The notes under the pieces: generated by a model
Seen by the model: the letters and a program-made list of their open reading frames with translations, nothing else
The model's database searches: none
Told to the model about the DNA's origin: nothing
NCBI GenBank assembly: GCA_023406715.1
Contig: JAEXVC010000213.1
Coordinates: forward strand, 1-9,546
Length of the DNA: 9,546 nucleotides
DNA from: Bacteroidota bacterium
GTDB lineage: Bacteria; Bacteroidota; Bacteroidia; Bacteroidales; Tenuifilaceae
Reading direction: 5' to 3'
Translations under genes and position numbers: made by a program
Shown here: piece after piece, positions 5,344-9,546 of the stretch
Position numbering within the stretch: the first letter of the stretch is position 1
Layout: the number at the start of each line of letters is the position of its first letter

Positions 5344-6873
5344 ATGCTTAAAAATAGATTTGTTCCAATTGTTACCAAATTATCGGTACTTACATCAATA
5401 ATAATCCTGATAGTTCTGATAGTTACAGGCTTAATAAGTTACTCAAAACTATCTGAGTTCGGCTATAGGTTCAACGGCGAGCATACCAAAACCGTGGTAA
5501 ATTTTGCATTACATGCAATTAACGGCGATTCACTTGAAGTAGTTATAAAAGAACGAAACGATTCATCGGCCTACGCTAACTATTTACGAACAGAGTTGAT
5601 GAAGATTCGCGATATGGCTGAAATGAAATACCTGTACACATTCTTTTTCAACAATAATGGCAAGTATGAGTATGCCATTGAAGGTGGAGACAATAGCTCT
5701 GAGGATTATTCACAGTTTGGATCGGTTGCGGATTGGGACAAGAATGATGATTTGCCATATATCGAAAAAGCAATAAATACAAAACAAATTACCTACACGA
5801 AGATAACTTATAACAAAAACTATGGCTGGATGGTTACAAGTTTTGCTCCCATCATAAATTCAGATGGAAAAGTTATTGCATTGCTAGGTTGTGATATTGA
5901 GGCAGCTCATGTAGTAAAAGAAATAAAGAAGTACAGAACTTCTGTTATCATTACAGGTTTTTTGCTTTTGTTGGTATCAGTGTTACTTGTAGTTTACTTT
6001 ATTTCACGCTCAGTAAAAGTTATTCAATCTATTACACAAATTACCACAAGATTATCTGAAGGAGAGCTCAATCTTCATGCTGAATGTAAAACAAATGATG
6101 AATTTGGTTTGCTTGCTAAATCGGTAAATAAAATGATAGAGCATTTGCAAAGTATTGTTTCTACCATTCATTCTAATTCCGATTTATTTGTAGCCGAAAG
6201 CACTGCTGTAAAAGGTATTTCAAATCAACTTGCCGAGGATGCCAATAAACAAGCAGCGGTTGCCGAGGAGGTTTCCTCATCAATGGAGCAAATAAAGTCG
6301 AACATCGAGAACAACTCGGGAAATGCTAAGCAAGCAGAACAAATTAGTACAAGCACAAACAAAACGTTGGGCGAGGTAGTTGATGCTACACGAACAAGTA
6401 TTGACAGTATTAAGTTGATAAACCAGAAGATTGTCATAATAGAGGAGATATCTCGTCAAACCAATATTCTAGCCCTTAATGCAGCCATAGAAGCTGCTAG
6501 AGCGGGGGAATACGGTAGAGGATTTTCAGTTGTTGCTGCCGAGGTACGAAAACTTGCAGAGCGAAGTAGAATTGCGGCTAATGAGATTTCAGAAATATCG
6601 AATCGTAGCGTTGATCTATCGATGGAAGCAAGTCAGAAACTGGAGGAACTTGTACCTGAAATTGAGGAAACAGTTAGTATGATTAAAGAAATTGCCCATG
6701 TAAGTTTAGAGCAAAACTATGGCATAGACCAAATAAATACAGCGGTTGTACAGTTAAATGATATTACCCAGCATAATGCTCAAACTGCCGAAGAATTGTC
6801 CAGTGCGGCAAATCAACTTGCTGAGCAGTCCGATGAATTAAAGAAATCGATTGCGTTTTTCACAAATAACTAA
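5344..6873 (+). CDS. Methyl-accepting chemotaxis protein with single periplasmic Cache-like sensor
   Basis: Transmembrane chemoreceptor that would signal to CheA/CheW. Of its 509 residues, TM1 is about 13-33. A periplasmic domain spans about 35-196, with a Cache/PDC-like close GWMVTSFAPIINSDGKVIALLGCDIEA (161-187). TM2 is about 199-220, followed by HAMP (about 221-273, with the LSEGELN and NDEFGLLAKSVNKMIEHL segments). A coiled-coil methyl-accepting domain follows, whose hairpin tip EISRQTNILALNAAIEAARAGEYGRGFSVVAAEVRKLAERS (368-408) is nearly consensus. Glu/Gln-rich heptads (AEEVSSSMEQI, TAEELSSAANQLAEQ) are candidate methylation sites. There is no C-terminal NWETF-like CheR tether; it ends FFTNN. 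The ligand is unknown. The ATG at 5344 is chosen because the upstream ATG at 5336 is out of frame and soon stops. No che or motility genes are visible nearby. It stands alone, divergent from btuB and convergent with yidC. Confidence 0.95.
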   Translation: MLKNRFVPIVTKLSVLTSIIILIVLIVTGLISYSKLSEFGYRFNGEHTKTVVNFALHAINGDSLEVVIKERNDSSAYANYLRTELMKIRDMAEMKYLYTFFFNNNGKYEYAIEGGDNSSEDYSQFGSVADWDKNDDLPYIEKAINTKQITYTKITYNKNYGWMVTSFAPIINSDGKVIALLGCDIEAAHVVKEIKKYRTSVIITGFLLLLVSVLLVVYFISRSVKVIQSITQITTRLSEGELNLHAECKTNDEFGLLAKSVNKMIEHLQSIVSTIHSNSDLFVAESTAVKGISNQLAEDANKQAAVAEEVSSSMEQIKSNIENNSGNAKQAEQISTSTNKTLGEVVDATRTSIDSIKLINQKIVIIEEISRQTNILALNAAIEAARAGEYGRGFSVVAAEVRKLAERSRIAANEISEISNRSVDLSMEASQKLEELVPEIEETVSMIKEIAHVSLEQNYGIDQINTAVVQLNDITQHNAQTAEELSSAANQLAEQSDELKKSIAFFTNN

Positions 6874-6893
6874 CGACAATTTATTGAAAGCAG

Positions 6894-6919
6894 AAAGCGC
6901 AACTTAAAAGTTGCGCTTT
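6894..6919. terminator. Bidirectional intrinsic terminator between chemoreceptor gene and yidC
   Basis: The arms AAAGCGCAACTT (6894-6905) and AAGTTGCGCTTT (6908-6919) are perfectly complementary; the stable part is a 10-bp GC-containing stem with a TTAAAA loop. On the plus strand it is followed by TTTTCT. On the minus strand it ends in TTTCTGCTTTC. It lies 20 bp from the end of each convergent gene, so it probably serves both. Confidence 0.85.
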
Positions 6920-6939
6920 TCTATTATCGAATTTGAATC

Positions 6940-8796
6940 TTACTTCTTTTTCTTCTGAACTTCTTGCTGGCGTTTTGCCATTTGCTCTAATTTATCCTGC
7001 CACTTGGACTTCTTAACAGGCTTCTTTGCATTCTCATGCAACTTTGCAAGAATTGCTTGGTCATCTACAAACTGACGAATCATATAGGTCTGACCAATAG
7101 TAAATACGTTGGATAGGAAGTAGTAGTAACTTAAACCCGATGAGTAACCGTTGAACCAGAATAACATCATCAATGGCATCATATAGGTCATCATAAACTT
7201 CATACCAGGCATTTGAGCATTGGTATCGCCCATTTGGTCGGCATTCATTTTCGATGTTAAGAATAATGCAGCTGCCATTAAAAGGGTGAATAAACTAACG
7301 TGGTCGCCATACCAAGGTATCTCAAAAGGTAATCTTAAAATAGAATCGTATGCCGAAAGGTCATCTGCCCAAAGGAAACTCTCCTGACGCAACTCAAAAG
7401 ACGCGGGAAAGAAACGGAACATTGCAATAAGTATTGGAAACTGAATAAGAATTGGAATACAACCACCCATTGGATTTACTCCTACTTTTTTGTAAAGTCC
7501 CATTACGGCTTGCTGTTTCTTCATTGCATCCTCTTTCTTAGGGTACTTTTGGTTTATCTCATCAACCTGAGGTTTTAAAACCCTCATCTTTGCTGAGCTT
7601 AAGTACGACTTATAGGTAAGAGGGAATAGAATAATCTTAATAAGAATGGTCAAAAGTAAAATTATCAATCCATAACTACCAATATACTTGCTTAAGAAAT
7701 CGAAAACATTGATAACAAAGTACTTATTTATCCAACGAATAATATTACTTCCAAGAGGAACTACCTTTTCAAAATCCATCTCATATTTCTTGAGAGTTTT
7801 GTAATGGTTAGGTCCAAAATAGAAGTTAAAACCTATAGTCTCGTTATTCTCATTTTTAAATGGGATACCAATTCTCGATGTAAAACTACGAATATGTTCA
7901 CCATCCTTTAACTCCGTAGATTTTAAATCGGCATTGGCAAAATGCTCTTTGGCAACAATAATTGATGAAAAAAACTGTTGCTTAAAGTCAATCCATTTTA
8001 GTTTAGTGGTAATTTCTTCCTTCGCTTCTTGTCCACGACCATTCATCTCTTCATATTCTTCATTCATGAAGTGATATGCAATGGTGGTGTACGTTTTCTC
8101 GTTATCGTATCCTTTTTCTAACTGACGAACATTAACATTCCAAAGCAAATCAATTGAACCCATTGTTCCGCCAATAGTATTTTTCATACCATTGAACTTA
8201 ATGTCAAAACCTAGTAGGTAGCTATCATCTTTAATTGAGTAAACATAATCGATGTACGATGAATCGGCTGTCTGGAGTCTCATTGTCAAGCTGGTTGAAT
8301 CGGCATTACCAGCAGTTAAAATTGAGTCCGTTACAAGCGGTGAAAAGTAAAGATTATTGGTTTGAATGTTGTTATTGTTGCCCCAGAACTGAAGGCCAAA
8401 GGTATTTTCGTCGCCCTCAAAAAGGACTAAAGGGCCGCCTGTATAGGTTTTAAAGTTTTTGAGTTCAACCGAGTAAATTCTACCACCAAGGGTTGAAACC
8501 TTAACCTTCATAAGGTTGTTCTCCAAAGTAACAAATCGTTTTTCGCCTTCAAGTGCTTGAGCAAAAGAGCCCATTTGTGCAACAACCTGTTTTTTCTGAA
8601 CAGAATCGGCCATAACAGCCTGTTGCTTTTGTTCGGCCTCTGCTCGTTGCTGCTGAGTTGCTGCTTGAACAGTTGCTAACGAGTCAGCTTTACGCTGCAT
8701 TGCTTCACGTTCTTCCTTCGATGGCTGAGTCATAATACCAAAGCCAATCATGATAACGAAAATCAGAACCAAGCCTAAAATTGTATTCCTATCCAT
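6940..8796 (-). CDS. yidC: Membrane protein insertase YidC
   Basis: Inner-membrane insertase and SecYEG partner for membrane and lipoprotein insertion, a core housekeeping gene. At 618 residues it is the long diderm form. Seen: TM1 (5-22); a Gln/Lys/Ala-rich, coiled-coil-like linker (26-75); the periplasmic P1 beta domain (about 85-345); and the YidC/Oxa1 core, with membrane segments about 374-393, 443-463, 499-514, 533-549 and 555-575. YKSYLSSAKMRVLKPQVDEINQKYP (395-419) is the typical start of the cytoplasmic C1 hairpin, and NPMGGCIPILIQFPILIAMF (441-460) is a core signature. At the hydrophilic-groove position usually held by Arg (E. coli Arg366), the sequence LIKIILFPLT has Lys387. The lysine-rich tail (591-618, ending KKKK) fits ribosome contact. 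Its stop faces the shared terminator at 6894-6919; pyrG is upstream on the same strand. Confidence 0.97.
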   Translation of the reverse strand: MDRNTILGLVLIFVIMIGFGIMTQPSKEEREAMQRKADSLATVQAATQQQRAEAEQKQQAVMADSVQKKQVVAQMGSFAQALEGEKRFVTLENNLMKVKVSTLGGRIYSVELKNFKTYTGGPLVLFEGDENTFGLQFWGNNNNIQTNNLYFSPLVTDSILTAGNADSTSLTMRLQTADSSYIDYVYSIKDDSYLLGFDIKFNGMKNTIGGTMGSIDLLWNVNVRQLEKGYDNEKTYTTIAYHFMNEEYEEMNGRGQEAKEEITTKLKWIDFKQQFFSSIIVAKEHFANADLKSTELKDGEHIRSFTSRIGIPFKNENNETIGFNFYFGPNHYKTLKKYEMDFEKVVPLGSNIIRWINKYFVINVFDFLSKYIGSYGLIILLLTILIKIILFPLTYKSYLSSAKMRVLKPQVDEINQKYPKKEDAMKKQQAVMGLYKKVGVNPMGGCIPILIQFPILIAMFRFFPASFELRQESFLWADDLSAYDSILRLPFEIPWYGDHVSLFTLLMAAALFLTSKMNADQMGDTNAQMPGMKFMMTYMMPLMMLFWFNGYSSGLSYYYFLSNVFTIGQTYMIRQFVDDQAILAKLHENAKKPVKKSKWQDKLEQMAKRQQEVQKKKK

Positions 8797-8835
8797 TGTT
8801 TAAAATTTCTTTAATTTCTTTTCAAAAAAATTATA

Positions 8836-8857
8836 TGGCAGTTTAAAAACTTTGCCA
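8836..8857 (-). terminator. Possible weak intrinsic terminator downstream of pyrG
   Basis: On the minus strand TGGC-aa-AGTTT pairs with AAACT-GCCA (TT loop, AA bulge). It is followed after TATAA by seven Ts. The stem is short and bulged, and it lies 130 bp after the pyrG stop. It also falls between the candidate yidC promoter and the yidC start, so it could be an attenuator-like element or a chance structure. Confidence 0.35.
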
Positions 8858-8938
8858 CAGTCATCCCGAACTTGCTTCGGGATCTCCGAATATAGTATAT
8901 ATAAACAATGAGATTCTGAAATAAATTCAGAATGACTG
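8858..8938. repeat. Pair of inverted REP-like hairpin repeats (81-bp palindromic element)
   Basis: Two 27-nt units, 8860-8886 (plus) and 8936-8910 (minus), are arranged head to head around a 23-bp AT-rich spacer. Each has GTCAT at one end, an 8-bp perfect hairpin, and CTC at the other: ATCCCGAA-CTTGC-TTCGGGAT in one, ATTCTGAA-TTTAT-TTCAGAAT in the other. They share 20 of 27 bases. Four of the seven differences are two compensatory C-G to T-A pair changes in the stem, and the other three are in the loop. The outer CAGTCAT/ATGACTG ends also match. This is typical of REP/BIME-type mobile repeats mobilised by RAYT transposases; no transposase is in the window. Confidence 0.7.
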
Positions 8939-8963
8939 CATTTTAAGCATTTAAACAGCTGCG

Positions 8964-8971
8964 CAAAGGTA
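8964..8971 (-). promoter_or_regulatory. Candidate yidC promoter -7 box
   Basis: TACCTTTG on the minus strand exactly matches the Bacteroidota -7 consensus TAnnTTTG. No good -33 box is seen upstream. The transcript would begin near 8957, giving yidC a leader of about 160 nt that includes the REP-like pair and the terminator-like hairpin. Confidence 0.35.
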
Positions 8972-8986
8972 ATAAAATATCGTTTT

Positions 8987-9546
8987 TTATTTGTTAAAAT
9001 TTAGAGCCGCTTTCACAAAATCTACAAAAAGTGGATGTGGCTTAAGAACTGTGCTGCTATACTCTGGGTGAAACTGCACTCCAACAAACCAATTATGCGA
9101 TGGAATTTCCATAATCTCAACTAGGTTGGTATCTGGATTTATTCCTACTGGAGCCATACCAGCTTTTTCGAACTGCTCCAAGAAAAGGTTGTTGAACTCA
9201 TACCTATGACGGTGACGTTCATGGATATCGGCCTTGTGGTATGCAGCAAATGCTTTTGTACTTTTCTTAACGTTGCAAGGATATGCACCTAACCTCATTG
9301 TTCCGCCCATATCGGTGATACCTTTTTGGGCCTCCATAAGGTCGATAACTGGGTAAGGCGTATTACGAACCATTTCGGTTGAATTTGCCTCAGTAAATCC
9401 TAATACGTTTCTGGCAAATTCAATAACAGCACACTGCATTCCAAGGCAGATACCAAAAAACGGTACGTTATTTTCGCGCGCATATTTTACTGCAAGTATT
9501 TTCCCCTCAATTCCTCGATGTCCAAATCCTGGTGCAACCAAAATCC
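8987..9546 (-). CDS. pyrG: CTP synthase, C-terminal glutamine amidotransferase part (5' end outside window)
   Basis: Cytoplasmic enzyme making CTP from UTP, ATP and glutamine. Only about 186 C-terminal residues are present; the N-terminal synthetase domain and the start lie beyond the right edge. Seen: ILVAPGFGHRGIEGKI at the edge (oxyanion strand region); the nucleophile elbow FGICLGMQ with the catalytic Cys (codon near 9446-9448); the segment YHKADIHERHRHRYEFNN (near 9180-9240), typical of CTP synthase; and GVQFHPEYSSTVLKPHPLF, with the catalytic His and Glu near 9062-9070. All triad residues are present, so the glutaminase domain appears intact. Stop TAA at 8987-8989. It precedes yidC on the same strand with a 190-bp gap. 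Confidence 0.97.
   Translation of the reverse strand, partial: ILVAPGFGHRGIEGKILAVKYARENNVPFFGICLGMQCAVIEFARNVLGFTEANSTEMVRNTPYPVIDLMEAQKGITDMGGTMRLGAYPCNVKKSTKAFAAYHKADIHERHRHRYEFNNLFLEQFEKAGMAPVGINPDTNLVEIMEIPSHNWFVGVQFHPEYSSTVLKPHPLFVDFVKAALNFNK

Noticed and set aside
6225..6437. Minus-strand ORF within the chemoreceptor gene
   Set aside because: It is the complement of the coiled-coil region of a clear receptor; no independent evidence.
8235..8453. Plus-strand 72-codon ORF within yidC
   Set aside because: It is antisense to the YidC P1 domain with no family features.
1..9546. tRNA/rRNA genes, insertion-sequence transposases, or a defence system
   Set aside because: No cloverleaf or rRNA stretch was recognised by eye, and all large ORFs belong to the B12, chemoreceptor, YidC and PyrG families.

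Overview
The window comes from a member of the Bacteroidota, probably a Bacteroidales/Marinilabiliales-type bacterium. The evidence is the AT-rich sequence, A-rich translation starts without Shine-Dalgarno sequences, promoter boxes matching the Bacteroidota -7 consensus TAnnTTTG, a YidC of the Bacteroidota form, and the pyrG-yidC gene order, which from memory is common in that phylum. The exact genus cannot be told from the sequence alone.

Layout: positions 1-5212 hold one minus-strand vitamin B12 unit. Reading in its own direction it consists of a promoter (about 5217-5224), a cobalamin riboswitch (5212-4989), a leader of about 190 nt with small ORFs and a long-range stem, then btuB (TonB-dependent outer-membrane receptor), cobU, cobT, cobS and the start of cobC, which runs off the left edge. 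Gaps between genes are 11, 52, 3 and 2 bp, so this is very likely one operon. BtuB would import corrinoids, and CobU, CobT, CobS and CobC would build and attach the nucleotide loop. No corrin-ring genes and no btuFCD are present here, so the unit looks like B12/cobinamide salvage and late assembly under B12 feedback control.

Positions 5213-5343 form a divergent intergenic region with a perfect 12-bp inverted repeat in front of a plus-strand chemoreceptor gene (5344-6873). That gene converges on yidC, and the two share a strong bidirectional terminator (about 6894-6919). YidC (8796-6940, minus) is the inner-membrane protein insertase. Upstream of it, a 190-bp gap (8797-8986) carries a pair of inverted REP-like hairpins with compensatory base changes, a terminator-like hairpin and an exact -7 promoter box. 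The right edge is the C-terminal glutaminase half of CTP synthase (pyrG, minus), cut by the window end.

The protein-coding genes are all of recognisable families. The less ordinary material is in the non-coding DNA: the riboswitch expression platform, which lies far from the start codon it should control, the REP-like element, the short AAAGTT repeats inside the cob operon, and the inverted repeat before the chemoreceptor.
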